From Ramazzottius varieornatus (Eukaryota > Tardigrada > Eutardigrada > Parachela > Ramazzottiidae): a stretch of 64,000 bases of DNA. Under the pieces are notes generated by a model. That model did no database searches. It was not told where the DNA came from and saw only the letters and a list, made by a program, of their open reading frames with translations. A program made the translations under genes and the position numbers. Numbering within the stretch: the stretch's first letter is position 1; every line of letters starts with the position of its first letter. Below are positions 12,264-23,626 of this stretch, one piece after another. The DNA is taken from positions 1,423,347-1,487,346 of the forward strand of contig BDGG01000009.1 in NCBI GenBank assembly GCA_001949185.1, written 5' to 3'.

Positions 12264-13556
12264 CTTTCCCACCTGTTGTACAGCAAGGTCCAGGTTGTCA
12301 GGTTGGAGGCTGAGACCAGTTGCTGGATAAACTGATGCGGACTCATGGTGGAAAAGGACGAGGAGGTGGGGAAGTGGGGGCTACTGGGTGGGCGGGAGAG
12401 AGAGCGGACACTGTAACTACAGGCCAGATCGTCCATTGTCATCTCCGCCTCTTTCTTCTTCATGTAGCATGATGGTAGGGCGCATGACAAGAACCACAGC
12501 AGAGCCACACAGCTCAACTGCAGGTATCTGTCTTGTTCATCCAGAACCTACAAATACGCACGAAGTATCATCAGACATGACTTCCAAGATGGGATATAGA
12601 CCAACAAGTACCGGTAAAGCCTCGTCCTCCAGCTGGGACAGAGCTCTGTCATTGGGCTGACCGCTGCAGGCCACCAGCGACTGTACAACGTAGTGATGAA
12701 GACCACGCAGAAGATGCAGCTCATTCTCCCAGCTCCACCTTTGGAAGCGCGACACTTCAATTTTCGATGAACCCTTGACATCCTAGATTATGGCTAGAAT
12801 CGTACGTGCACTAATGACAAGAGCAATGAGAAAGAAATTACTGAATAGACGAAAAGCATACCAATGAGCGAATCAAGGAATGGAGAACTTGCTGGTCAGC
12901 ATCGGTGATGAGCTGGGAAAGACCGGTCGCTGAGCAGGCAATTTTCACGGTCGTGACCAGCAACAGAAGCATTTCTGCAAATAGGCAAAGATGAAGATAC
13001 ACCTGACTGCACATTATTATCCTCGCTAAATTTACCATCTTCGTTAAGGGTGTCAGCGCCTTTGGAGAAAACTCTGAAGTAAAAGTCGGCCTGTTGGGTG
13101 TCGGAGTTGAGGGCCAGTACTGTAGTCATGTTATCGACAAAGACGGAGTGCGTCATGACGGAAGGGTCCTTGTCTCGACCCTGGCTGGGACTGCGGGACT
13201 TGAAGTGCTGGAAGAGGAGAGAACCCAGGAAGGAAGCAGTAGGGTACATTTGGTTCTCAAAGGCCGATCTCGTGATCAGGCCATCGTTGACAGATCCAGC
13301 CTCCACTTCCTCTCCTGTCGCCAGCGCGTTCGACAGGTTCGTCCATTTCTGCAAGGAAAAAAAACACCACATACTGTAGATAACTCAGCGTGTCCAACTA
13401 GCTTAGAGGAAAATTGCACACGGAAATGTCCTACGTTAAAGGATGGATACCATAGGATACCTTTGCCGTTTTCTGAGAGCAAACAAGGCTCGATGACTGC
13501 CGTGGGCGAAACTTATCGCGAAAGCTCTGAATACCCCTCATCCACGACTTGTCCAT
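11384..13556 (-). CDS. TLDc-domain protein, MEAK7/TLDC1-like
   Basis: The chain begins at the ATG at 13556 (exon to 13461), continues 13348-13036 and several further exons, and ends at TAA 11386-11384. The N-terminal half has the helical pattern of the MEAK7/RTC5 group (ISRSAFE-like motifs, then FVDNMTTVLALNSDTQQADFY). The C-terminal half is a TLDc domain: WTLLYNR, HGHAFNRLMHH, GPTVSIFVF, WGGSDSVLLQL, WYKGILLG and a closing VWGCAGSAP. A basic helical tail (WENKAAEKLQKI) follows. In other animals MEAK7 is a lysosome-associated mTOR signalling factor and TLDc domains bind the V-ATPase; that role is inferred. Several introns are short; one holds a CT microsatellite close to its acceptor. Confidence 0.85.
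12227..12260. repeat. (AG)n microsatellite in an intron
   Basis: A pure AG run of about 34 bases. On the transcribed (minus) strand it is a CT tract inside the TLDc gene intron, between the YNR and SDKHG exons, and may serve as the polypyrimidine tract. Confidence 0.95.
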
Positions 13557-14947
13557 TGCACAGTTCGAATTTCAAGAATATCAGGTAGTAACAAAACAGC
13601 ACAGCTATTATATTTGCATCTGAAGCAATTAAACTGAACCGTGTTCACTCCGACTATACATAATCAACCCTCGGAAAAGATTTCCGATTCGTACATCCGC
13701 CTCGCATCAAGTTAAGTATATTAATAAAACACTACAAGAAAAAGACCGACTTGCGGGGTACTAGATATGATCTAGCTGAACGACTTTCTGGGTCATGCGG
13801 GGAGACTCTAGAGACAAAACATGCACATGCAGGAAGAAACTTGACATGAAAAAGAGTGATGATGTTTTGCAGCTACTGTATTTGAAGAACCTGCTTGCTG
13901 CATACGTCTGAAAGACACATTTGTAGCACATTGAAAACACATTGGCTTGCATGTCTATGGCTCCTTCAGCTGTCACAAGCACAACTTATTGTTACGAAGA
14001 AACCGTCGCATATTACAAAGCAAAAACTGCCTCCCTAAGCCGTAATCGTTTTATTCTGTCACGCCTCGCGGCTATAAGCGCTAATAAAGACTATCGACAG
14101 AAGCCAGCCTCTGCTTGATGTGGGGTCTGCTGCCGCTCTGCTGCCTGACAGGTAGGCACCATCGTAACGTGACAGGCATAAAGACGTGCAACGTCTACTT
14201 ACTTGGGCTAATGTCAAAAGGTCCGAACGAAGATCCACTTGGTTGGCGGATGGTATTTCCACCGAGCAGCTCTTCCGCAGTCCTCTGTCCCGCTTCCTTC
14301 TTCTACCAGATGAAGGATTGTTTCCCATCGCTTCCGGATGTCCCTTTCGCTGATTTCCTTTACAGAATGGCATCAATACGTTACGAAAGCCGAAAAGCAC
14401 AAGTTTGTTATGTAACGTCATCATATAGCGAAGCAACAGGTGGACTTACTGTACTAGTACTTGGCACTTCTTTCTGATGTCGAGACAGAGGCAGATACAC
14501 ATTAGCAGCTCAGGCCTCGCTCTAGTCGACGACACAGACTGGCTGGACTTCCTGGTGGCCAGAAGAAGATGGTAGCGCTGAATATTCGTGGGTACTTTCG
14601 TCAACCTCAGGATGAAAAATTACTAACCGATTTCCGGTATGAAAGCAGTAGGCTCGAAGACGTGCACTCTGAACAAGTTCCGTAGACAACAGAGTCCCGT
14701 GGAAGTTGGGTCGAAGCTGCATGTATCCGGGAGTTGAAGGAATGCTGGCCAGCAGGATCACCAAGCTGCTCGACTTTCGCTCACAATCACGTGGGATACT
14801 TGTAAACAGATGATTCGAAATGAAGCTGCTAGAGGGGCCTTATGTCAAGTGTCAAGTTGTGTGTATAAACAGGATTTATGCAGACAGTGGTATGACATGT
14901 CATGACATGTCATGACATGACTTACGCTGTGTAAACTCAATGGATAT
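13557..14947. other. Intergenic, about 1.4 kb
   Basis: Holds the TLDc promoter. Minus-strand open frames exist at 14764-14522 (starts MVILLASIPSTPGYMQLRP, possibly secreted) and 14436-14059, but I could not chain them in phase into a convincing gene. If a small minus-strand gene is present here it is undetermined. Confidence 0.35.
14892..14919. repeat. Short tandem repeat of ATGACATGTC
   Basis: Nearly three copies of a 10-base, partly self-complementary unit lie just left of the inverted-repeat element. Confidence 0.85.
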
Positions 14948-15169
14948 TAGACTATTTGCGATTTAAGCTTCAGCTTGTCACGCTAAATCTTCTTATGACA
15001 AAACATGTTACGCCAAAGTTTAACTAGCTGCACACGCCGGTTTCCACAAACCATGCATGTCACACTATTGGGCAATTGGTTAACTCCGCCTAAGGGGCAT
15101 TTACCGTGACATACTTTACCGTAACAAGATTTGGCGAGACAAGCTAAAGCTAAAATCGCAAACAGTCTA
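14948..15169. mobile_element. MITE-like element with ~50-base TIRs, TA flanks
   Basis: The left end TAGACTATTTGCGATTTAAG and the reverse complement of the right end TAGACTGTTTGCGATTTTAG match over about 45-50 bases with few changes. The inner parts remain loosely complementary. The element is about 222 bases, has no coding capacity and begins and ends with TA. That fits a non-autonomous Tc1/mariner-type MITE. It is unrelated in sequence to the copies at 22.9 and 46.4 kb. Confidence 0.7.
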
Positions 15170-15329
15170 CTACAATTACATGGATTACGGAATGATTTGA
15201 ATTCTGAGATCCTGATGAGCTTTTCCGTTACATCCGCGGTTCACTCTGGAGTTCAAACTGTGGGGAGAAACCTTGCACCTGTATTCTAGGGATTAGCCAG
15301 CGTGTGCAACCTTCTAGGCGTATGGGAAG

Positions 15330-16037
15330 ATGGCGGGAGCGGAATGCACGGTGTGTTCAGGGACGGGAGCTCGCTACAAATGCCCGCGCTGCTTGGCTAG
15401 ATAGTAAGTCTATAACCATATGGTCCATCAACTACTTCATAATGGTGAAGCAAACTTCGCGTCCACGACCATCCTATCTCTTGTTGAAGTTGCTCCGTAG
15501 CTTGCTTCAAGCGTCATAAAGAAGATCTATGCGAACATCCAGCCGAGAACGGACTAAGCATTTCTCCACCATCGCCGTTTGTTACGACTCACCCCTCGAC
15601 CACGGACCACCAGCAACACCAGCATGTTGCCCCCGCATCTTCCCCTGTGATCTCAACAACTGCCGAAAATCTCTCGAAAGAAGTGGATAAGGCCAACAGG
15701 ATTGAACGACTCCTTAGGGACATCCCCGAAGAAAGCAGGCTTCGGAAAAGCGCGTTGGAATGTTTAGGTATGTTTATCATTCTTTCTCCTGACATAAGAT
15801 TTTGCATACGAGATGATCAAAAGCGACAAGGGAAATTCTCCGGTACTTCCAGGTTCTTCAGAGGTGGCGGGAAAGCTGTCCGACCCGACCACGAGAAGCT
15901 TTATCGCCAATGTGATGGAAAGTAGAGATAGGAGAGAAGCCCATGAGCGGCTTCGCGGTTTCATATCGCAGTCCCCCGCCTTCTCCGACTTCTCGTCCTC
16001 CTGCTTAAACCTTGTCAATAAAAGAGACGATACGTGA
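15330..16037 (+). CDS. HIT-type zinc finger protein, ZNHIT3-like
   Basis: Three exons (15330-15403, 15490-15767, 15799-16037) in phase give 196 aa. The N-terminus is a complete HIT zinc finger: CTVC, CPRC, YCSVACFKRHKEDLC supply the paired Cys and His ligands. After a disordered Ser/Pro/His linker comes a helical C-terminal region (IERLLRDIPEESRLRKSALECL, then FIANVMESRDRREAHERL). This matches ZNHIT3 in order and size. In yeast and human, ZNHIT3/Hit1 pairs with NUFIP1/Rsa1 and helps assemble box C/D snoRNPs. Family assignment is firm at the HIT finger and good for ZNHIT3 specifically. It is convergent with the GST gene, 137 bases between stops. Confidence 0.88.
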
Positions 16038-16174
16038 ATGTCTGGCGGAAGATTGTGAGACAGACGTTGGACCAACTGCCGGTATCGATGTTTAGTAGTC
16101 TTTCTGGTCGCTGAGCTCACTGACAGTGACACACACCTCGCCTGTCATTGATACAGCGAGAGTTTTAGAGAAAT

Positions 16175-17244
16175 TCAAGACTGTAGACCGACATCGAAAT
16201 TGATGGCCCCGGCTTTTCTGGATTCTAAGAAGGCCAGACGTTCTTCCGTATCGTAAGCGGTCATTTTAACGGCAGGAATAGTCAGCATTCTGTCCATCCA
16301 TGCCAGGATTTTGGGGTGATGCTCAGGGGAGAACCTTATAGCAGCGATCCTCTGGATAGCTGGTAGGCGTTCGAACCAGGGCCACACCATCAGGTCGACG
16401 AAACCACACTCTCCACCTGCAAATGTAGCGCTTTCCTAGTCATCATACCAGACGACAGTAACCCGCCTAGCTGACATGACGAGGTGCAACACGAGCATGA
16501 CGTACCGGACCAATAGTCCGTCTGTAGGAGCTCTTCCACCTTATCCAACCCACCCTCCACCGTCTTCTTGGCATCAGGATTGCCTTCCAAAACAGTGTGG
16601 TTGTATGATGCCTGCAGAGTAATATACAGATAGGATACCATAACTATGGGGAAATCAAAGAACAGAAGAAGGTATCTTGTACTGTGCCAATGACGAGTTC
16701 GATCAGTTGCTTTTGGACTGCCCGTTGGTAAGGATCAGCCGGAAGTAGTGGACGTTGGTCGTGGTACCTGTCCTCAATGTACTCTGCTACAACCAGCGAC
16801 TCGTAGACGATGCTGCCGTCGGGTTCTTCCAGACAAGGCACTTTGCCCAGTGGGTTCTTCTTGTAGTACCATTCGGGTCTGTCTCGGATGTGGATGTTGA
16901 CGATGTTGAAGCTGTAAACAATCGTCGTTCCGTCAGACAGAACGTTATGTGAGTTCATCACGTCGAGTCAGGTTCGATAAGAGTTTTGAGCTTTTGAATG
17001 CACTGACGGAATTTGCTTGTAGTTGAGAAGAAGTCGAACACGCTCCGAAAAGGGGGAGAAACGCAGGGAGTATACCGTCAGGTAACCATTGTCGAACTTT
17101 GGTTGCGTCGAGCCTGAAAGAGATGAACCGGAAGAATTAGTTTTTCACATAGCGATTTAGATGTTGGCATGTTCTGTGCTGGGTATCTCTTGCCAGCAAA
17201 TTACCTGCTCTCAAATGAATTATGCTGTCCTGCTTCGGCGCCAT
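16175..17244 (-). CDS. Omega-class glutathione S-transferase with Cys-to-Ser active site
   Basis: Five exons (17244-17205, 17113-17008, 16911-16683, 16611-16506, 16416-16175) in phase give 240 aa, the usual GSTO length. The thioredoxin-fold half has YSLRFSPFSERVRL, then NIHIRDRPEWYYKKNPLGKVPCLEE (cis-Pro after Val) and IVYESLVVAEYI (the ES glutathione-binding pair). The helical half contains LMVWPWFERL, an omega hallmark. Omega enzymes normally have RFCPF, whose Cys forms the mixed disulphide with glutathione. Here codon TCC gives Ser at that position, one base from TGC. The enzyme may therefore have serine-type conjugating chemistry, or no dehydroascorbate/thioltransferase activity. Glutathione-site residues are otherwise kept. 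Confidence 0.92.
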
Positions 17245-18657
17245 GGCCCAACGTTGAAACTTCCGGGATGGGGCTTGACAAAAGATGGATCTAAAAACTA
17301 ATTACCATCTTCTCGACACATAACTATATACTGTTATCAGCTCCGGAGCTCACTCGCTCACTGGTCGACCCTTAAGACTCAGCATGCCTGCAGCAAGCGA
17401 TCACAACAAGCCTGGTCGTTCGATGTAAAAACTTATCTTTTCTCCTTTCCATAAAACTGCTTCTTTGACGCGTCAGTATGTCATGCCCAAGGCCATATAA
17501 TTTCCAGTCAAGGCCCTGCAGTGCTTCGCGCTAAATACTGGACTGATCTAGAACAACTTTAAGATACCGGCAGCATTTTGTAACTGGTCCGCCAGCCGAT
17601 AGAAAAAATTTCTATAAAGGTCCCTGACGGCATTCGCACCAGACCAGGCTGGAATCTAGCCAAAGCCCGCCATTCAGAAAGGAGGTTTCTCATGAATTCT
17701 TCCTGCGGCGACTTGCCAAAAAGCACAGTCATATTATAATGTGCGTTCTATGGGCAAGATTATGCGAAGACCAAATCTGATTATAATTAGCACACAGTTC
17801 CGACTATCATGCCATCTGTCGCTGGCCACTGTCCAGTAGCCACTCCCATCTTCTTGCGCTTTTTATTCATTTTCCCGACGAAATAAAGTTCCTGCACCCA
17901 TGCGAAGCAGCTCTCCGCTCCCTTTCTTAGGGAATGATGAGTCGTTATATTCCTGAATTAGAAGAAAAGAAGGCACTATAACTCGATGGCGGAAGTTTGC
18001 GCAAGAGTCAATAGAGAACTCGACCATTCGGATAATACAGAAGTAGATACTGTCAAAAGAAAAACCAGATTATGACACTGTATGGCAAATGATATCCGCT
18101 TATCAGCTGAAGTTTTGTTACGAGCTCAATATCATCTTAAGTAAAGTTATCAAGTGCTTGAAGTGACGCCGAAGTCTTCGGACACGCTCGCGCACCGATG
18201 CACATTCGTCGTATTGCGGAAAGGTGGGTCGTTCTGGAACAATGCGACTCTTGATTTATAGCTCTGCAAAGCCGAGCAGCGGCTGAAGGTCAAAGTCGAC
18301 CCGGAACAGTCCTAAGAGGAGCCACAGCTAGTATATTCCAAACATGGGACATTCATCTTGCTTTCCATCAAACTCTTCCGCGCGCATAAACATGTGTATC
18401 CTTTTTCGTTTGCGCATCAGTTTTCTTGTTCATAAGTTTGCTCTCTTCGTTGTTGGTTACACAAGACTTTGATAGACTCACATTCATATCTGACTGGGCG
18501 AAAAAACCGGTCGCCACTGCGGCTATAAACGTAAGTTCTTCGCTGGTTTCCGTTCATAAAGTATCGTCCCAGTTGCTCTTCGACACATCAAAATCCAACA
18601 AGCCACAGTAGCATTGCTTCGTCCTGTTCCTTCAGATAACTGCGACCGTTTGAAACC
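17245..18657. other. Intergenic, 1.4 kb
   Basis: Divergent interval between the GST and the secreted Gly/Tyr protein. No gene was recognised. A CTTCAG just upstream of 18658 could be the acceptor of a 5' UTR intron of the secreted-protein gene. Confidence 0.4.
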
Positions 18658-19137
18658 ATGCACTCGATAAGCTTAGTACTCCTGTCTGCCTTGTTAGGCC
18701 TCGTCTCTTGTCAATACTACAATTCTTACGGGTCGCCCATGTACTCCACCAGTTATGACAACGGATATGGCGCAAACGCCTACAGCTCATACCCCTACGG
18801 AGGGGGTTCTTCCTATAGTCCCTACGGCTCCTCCTACGGCGGAAGTTATGGCAGCTCCTATAATCCTTATGGCTCTTCGTCCTACAGCTCGTCTCCCTAC
18901 GGCTCGCCCTATGGAGGATCTTTTGGATATGGTAACTCTGGCTACGGAAACTCGGGTTACGGCTACGGCGGGTCGTCATATAGTCCATATGGATCTCCCG
19001 GATCCTCTTACGGTTATGGTTCTAGCCCGTACGGCTCTTCGTCGTACGGTTACGGCTCTAGTCCCTACTATGGTTCTTCCAACTACGGTTTCGGCTACGG
19101 CAATGAATACAGTAACGGATATTACGGGAAGAAATAA
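18658..19137 (+). CDS. Secreted Gly/Tyr/Ser-rich structural protein, 159 aa
   Basis: A single open exon. Residues 1-19 are a signal peptide ([19 protein letters not shown]), with cleavage likely after SC or CQ. The remainder is almost entirely G, Y, S, N and P, in irregular repeats of the types [16 protein letters not shown] and SSYGYGSS, ending NGYYGKK. There are no cysteines after the signal. Such Tyr/Gly-rich sequences occur in cuticle, eggshell, adhesive and shell-matrix proteins, where tyrosines can be oxidatively cross-linked. No specific family is assigned. Codons for the repeats vary, so the repeats are not recent DNA duplications. Confidence 0.88.
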   Translation: MHSISLVLLSALLGLVSCQYYNSYGSPMYSTSYDNGYGANAYSSYPYGGGSSYSPYGSSYGGSYGSSYNPYGSSSYSSSPYGSPYGGSFGYGNSGYGNSGYGYGGSSYSPYGSPGSSYGYGSSPYGSSSYGYGSSPYYGSSNYGFGYGNEYSNGYYGKK

Positions 19138-19269
19138 GTGGCTGCTGGAGCCTGGTGTACTTTTCATACGTCCAAGAACCCGCCTTTGTCCCAAACTCAA
19201 CACTATCTTTTTTCGAACCTTTCGGATTTTTTAGTTGTGAAGGCTTTTCAAGAAGGTCATTAGTCCGTC

Positions 19270-19275
19270 AATAAA
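19270..19275 (+). terminator. AATAAA polyadenylation signal
   Basis: Canonical hexamer 133 bases past the stop of the Gly/Tyr-rich gene. Confidence 0.6.
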
Positions 19276-19710
19276 TAGTGCTCGAAACTACTAGCGAGCA
19301 CAAAAATCTGATGCTCAAAACGTAGAAACTTTCCTGAAAGTCTCAACGTTATGCCAGAACCTTCGCGATCTGATTGGCATAACTAATGATTAACCAAAAC
19401 ACCCTGCAGCCGGTGATCTACGAATGTTTGCTTCAGTATCATGCCGACAGTGATAAATGAAGTAGTGCGGATTCTATAAGTCGAAACCCTGGAATCCCGC
19501 GCGTTAACGTTGAAGTCTCTTCTTGGAATTAACAAACATCTTGATCGCGGGCCTATCGATATCGGTCTATCGAACTATGCGCAAATCGACAATTAAGCCA
19601 AGTCAGCGAATTCTTTTGAAACTTGTCGGTCCTCAGTCATGTCAATATTTACACTTGGAAGAAAAATCTTCACGAGCTAACTAACACGCTCCAAAGAACC
19701 AGTGCAAATA

Positions 19711-20320
19711 TTAGGAACGTAGCCGCCACATAAAAGTAAGCAAAACCAGGCATAGAATGGAAGAGGACATGGAAGGGCGTGACGAGCCATTGCACTGTTC
19801 CGTGGCACAGATACATGACTGGACGTCCCCTTGAATGAAACATCCATCGGCAGCTCTGACGATCGGATCATCGGCGGGGAGTCCTCCACAACCTCTCCTG
19901 ATTAAAACTACAGCAACAAGTCCTTTTAACCCTAACTTGGAATGTTACTGAACAGTTAAGACCAAATAAAATAACGCACCTCCTGGACCTGTCGTTTTCA
20001 AGCATCGGTCACTTTCACCAGGTATTCCTGGGCAGTCTGTCCACAGATACTCCATCGATATCAGCTCACTGGGGTTAGAGCATTCAGGGTTGATGGACGA
20101 GTCGCACTCGTAGCAGCGAATTTTCATCACAAAATCGGACTGTGCCACCATTGGCATCTGAAATTGACCCAGGACTGCAAAAGAAGGTCACCTTTATCCA
20201 CCATGATATTTTGTGCCAGATTTTGAAGGAGCAACTGCGAGTACCTCTGTGTTCGATACTACACAGCGTCACAGAAAAGAGGAAGAATGTCCAGCCACTC
20301 ATCTTTAGCGCGTACCGCAT
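19711..20320 (-). CDS. Ly6/uPAR three-finger protein, GPI-anchored (copy 1)
   Basis: Exons about 20320-20263 (signal peptide), 20174-19980 and 19907-19711 join in phase to about 149 aa. The first exon encodes a hydrophobic leader (MSGWTFFLFSVTL). The second opens the domain with IRCYECDSSINPEC and has DCPG and DRCLKTTGPGG. The third has RRGCGG, DGCFIQ and the closing CICATEQCNGSS, then a hydrophobic tail ILCLVLLTFM that is a typical GPI-attachment signal. The spacing is that of a Ly6/uPAR (LU) domain. The exon structure (leader, fingers, closing exon) is shared with the genes at 39.9, 41.4 and 44.4 kb. The exact donor of exon 1 is uncertain by a few bases. Ligand unknown. Confidence 0.85.
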
Positions 20321-20956
20321 AAAAGTTTCTAACAACTGACAAGTCACTACTAGTCCAGCACAACAATGGCTGAACAAGACAAGGTTGCACGAGATGCACG
20401 ACTACCTCATGAAAGTTATGAGTTGGATCAAGTTGTCACTTGGAAGCCCCAGTAGTAGTGAATGCTCCAAGAGATATGCTAATGATGCTGAAAACCTGAA
20501 CTCAGGAAGCACTTAAACGACGAGAACTGCCATTCGAGCCAAAACAAATCAAAGAAGCCTTGCTACCCTTCCTAAAACTGCTGAGCGCTTTTCCGCTTCG
20601 TCGTACCTGAATCTCTCTACGCACGCTTCGTTTAAATTGTAAGGTTACAGTCTGATTTCTGACAAGGACCAACCAGGAAAGACCGAACCTAGAAAGAAGG
20701 CTAAAGAGCTACAACGAATGAGAGGCATATACGACGAGAGAAACTTCCACACCAAAGCGGAGTGAACAACATTTGCGCACCGTGACAGCAAGAACCCAGA
20801 AACGCTGAACCCAGAAACGCCTTTCCAGTCAGATATTTTGAGTATCATACGGTGTCAAGCATACGGACAAGCATACGGTTTACACTTGCCTGTCAGAAAC
20901 CAAGTTGCAAGTCGGCCAGCGAGCCGCGCGTTCCAGAAGAAGGCATTGGCGAGTCT
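20321..20956. other. Intergenic, 636 bases
   Basis: Between two minus-strand genes: promoter of the Ly6 copy and 3' UTR of Maelstrom. Nothing else was recognised. Confidence 0.4.
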
Positions 20957-22671
20957 TCAGTGTTCGGGAGGGTTGAACTCCTTTTCATTGGGCAGTTTCA
21001 AGCCGATTCCTCGAAGCAAATCAAAGGTCGAGTAACTGCAAAAGACAACACAACCTTAGTCGCTGCAACTCCCGTCAGATGAACGGAACATCATTTCAAA
21101 ATTGCAAAGTGTCTAGCTACATTTTATCACAGGCAGTTCCTCGAGCGCATATGACAGAATCCACTTCCTGATGGTACAAGCACCTGCAAGACGATCCGTC
21201 AGAGACGCATAACTACGTCTGACAGAGAGCTGCTGCGCTCTCACCGTAGACTGCTGAAAGTATGATAGCGACGCTGTTCGAAAGTCTTCTGGACCGACTC
21301 TAGCATGCTCAGGTCCAGGTTGCTCATCTGGTGGAGAATGTTGGCGCAGAATTCCTCCACCGTCGAAATAACTAGTTCTGGCAAATCTAAACCACACCCG
21401 TATTACAAAGCGAACTCGTTCAATTATTTATTCTCCACAACGGATAGCTCCCCTTCGACAGAAGCGGAAATCACTCATGTGGTTTCAAACTTACCGGGAA
21501 ATCCGTGGCGGTCAGCTTCTTCCATAGCCCGATCATGCAACCACTTGAGACAGGCCCAGGTGGCAGGCGCTTCCTCCTCAGCGGTCAGCAACGGCGTCAT
21601 GGTGTTCTTTTGTCGGCTGAACTCGGTGACATTGACGATAGCTTTGTACATCTCGTAATAGTTGTCACTCAGCTTGAACTTGTCATTAAAGAGCTTGCAG
21701 GCGGCATCCGACTTGATGTGCGAAGCTGCCGGGATCTGATGACGGTTTCGTCCTAAACGGAAACAAGACCATCTTACTACCAAGCTCTAGACTACGCTAA
21801 CGAAGACATGATGAGCGACAGATGGCAACTTACGGTTTTCCGTGACGTCCAGTGTGCAGCCAGGAGGGAGTTGACCAGGACTGACGAAAGCATGGAAGGG
21901 CGACTGCTCCAGGTGACCACTGGTGATGCGGAAAGACTCGATAGCGATCTCAAGGGGACGATTGATGGTGTAGGCTTGATCGCCCCTAGTGACGGGGACC
22001 ACGCTAACCACCAGCACGTTCTGCACGACGATCTCTGCAAATGAAGGGAGACCTGAACTTGAACGTAAGTACTTTTCTCCTTTGCTTTAACCGCTTTTCT
22101 TGCTGGACGTAATCTTCTGTATGATTCCTACATCCTGCTCACCTTTCATTTCCTTGTAGAACAAAGTCAGGGCTTTGTGGAAGGCTTCCTGTAGCTGGTC
22201 GAAATCTTCTCCAGCGGGAATGGAAATGTCGTTCTCGACGGCGTTGGGGAAATGCTGGCCGACAACAATCTCACCGACGCCGTGCGCCACCTCCATGATG
22301 ATATCTGACATCTTCACCGGAGGGCCGGAGTGTTTGACGCTAGGAGCGCTCTTCGGTCCTGTGAAGACTGAGCTGTTGGTGCCGAAGCCTACGCTACCAG
22401 GTCGGTGCCGGTCGACATCCTTGGAGCTGACGGAAAGATCATCGCGTTTTCGTTCATCCCTGGCCATCTGGTGATATCGCTCTTTCTTCGCTGGATCCAG
22501 ATTCTGCACAGAGCGCTTGATAATCTTCATGCTTCAACAATTGGATATGGAAGACGATCAACGTACCTTCCATTCTTGGTCGTATCTGCCAAAGAGAGCC
22601 GGGCTCAGTGGCCCTCTTCCTCCAGAGCGTTCCCGCACGAAGTAAGTGTAGGCATTTCGTTTGGGCGGCAT
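20957..22671 (-). CDS. MAEL: Maelstrom homologue (HMG box plus MAEL domain)
   Basis: Seven exons (22671-22567, 22503-22143, 22034-21834, 21752-21495, 21386-21245, 21183-21121, 21035-20957) close in phase to 402 aa; human MAEL is 434. The N-terminus is an HMG box: MPPKRNAYTYFVRE, GRYDQEWK and LDPAKKERYHQMARDERKR. A Ser-rich linker follows, then the MAEL RNase-H-like domain: PLEIAIESFRI, FHAFVSPGQLPPGC, HQIP, and late in the protein CLYHQEVDSVICARGTACDK, which carries the Cys/His/Cys cluster of the family. Maelstrom acts in the piRNA pathway of the germ line, in transposon silencing and control of transcription at piRNA loci. Identity rests on both domains in order and matching length. The minus-strand 5' flank contains a MITE copy. 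Confidence 0.92.
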
Positions 22672-22929
22672 TCCTCCAACCTTCCAGGCTAAGATCATCC
22701 AGCCAGGACAGTTTCTATATCCTCGGCTTTGTCGACGGTAATCCACCTGTTGAGCCTTGAAAATTCATAAGGATGACCAAGAACCAAAACAGGAAAGTGA
22801 GCAAAATTCACATGACCGCATCCGCTCTTCAGTTCCGTCTCCTAAAATACGACAGGCCCCGGGACTGGGTGGTACCGACCGTACCGAAAGGCCCAAGGGT
22901 GCCCTGACCCGGGTAGGCGGTAGACGGTA

Positions 22930-23267
22930 CGAGGTAAACGACATAATTCGGGCATAGCGGTTTTCGTACCATAATTCGGGCATATATTTTCTCAGCTTGT
23001 GCTGCGCAAAATGAACTGTTTCTTGTTTCCTGAGGTAGATTGATCTCTTTCCTTGAGGTTTCAGTAGGTTTGAGGACGATAAAGCGTTGTGGATTACGGG
23101 AATTTGGCCTGGGTGAGAGATGGGTCTGTCCAATGTTAAAACGCCTAATGTTGTATCAACAGACGTATGATGAGATGAATCAAGCGTTGACGACAATCTT
23201 CGAACTTTTCGCTTCGCCCGAATTATGGTGCGAAAATCGATATGCCCAAATTATGTCGTTTACCTCG
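22930..23267. mobile_element. MITE family A, copy 1 (338 bases, TIRs ~55 bases, TA target)
   Basis: Both ends read CGAGGTAAACGACATAATT inward and stay similar for about 55 bases. TA dinucleotides flank at 22928-22929 and 23268-23269. The second copy is at 46355-46694 in opposite orientation. TA target duplication and length suggest a non-autonomous Tc1/mariner relative. It sits about 260 bases upstream of the Maelstrom start codon. Confidence 0.88.
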
Positions 23268-23626
23268 TAGACCCATTCTTCCACTGGAAAACCCTCTCGG
23301 CGGATCCACCATCTCGTTCATCTCAATGGTCGCCCGACTCATCTTTGCTCCAGGGGCAGGGGATAGGAAAAGTTGGGAAACGTATGAGATTTTGTTCTCG
23401 CCTCGACTCCTTGGGGCCGGAAGTTTCGGCGTTTTCCTTTTGTAACAGATTTTCCTTTAAAATCTAAATTTCCAGACTCCTGGATTCAGATGCTTCACGA
23501 GGGGCTCTTCACTGCTTTTCGACAATCGTCTGACGAGGGTTGATGTGGGAAGCTGCAACTGCTAGAGTCGCAAGCTTAGGAAACAGAAAGCGGGAATGCG
23601 GGACGGCTGCAGGTGATTCGTTCGAG
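23268..23626. other. Intergenic, 359 bases
   Basis: Between the MITE and the stop codon of the next minus-strand gene. No feature was recognised. Confidence 0.4.
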
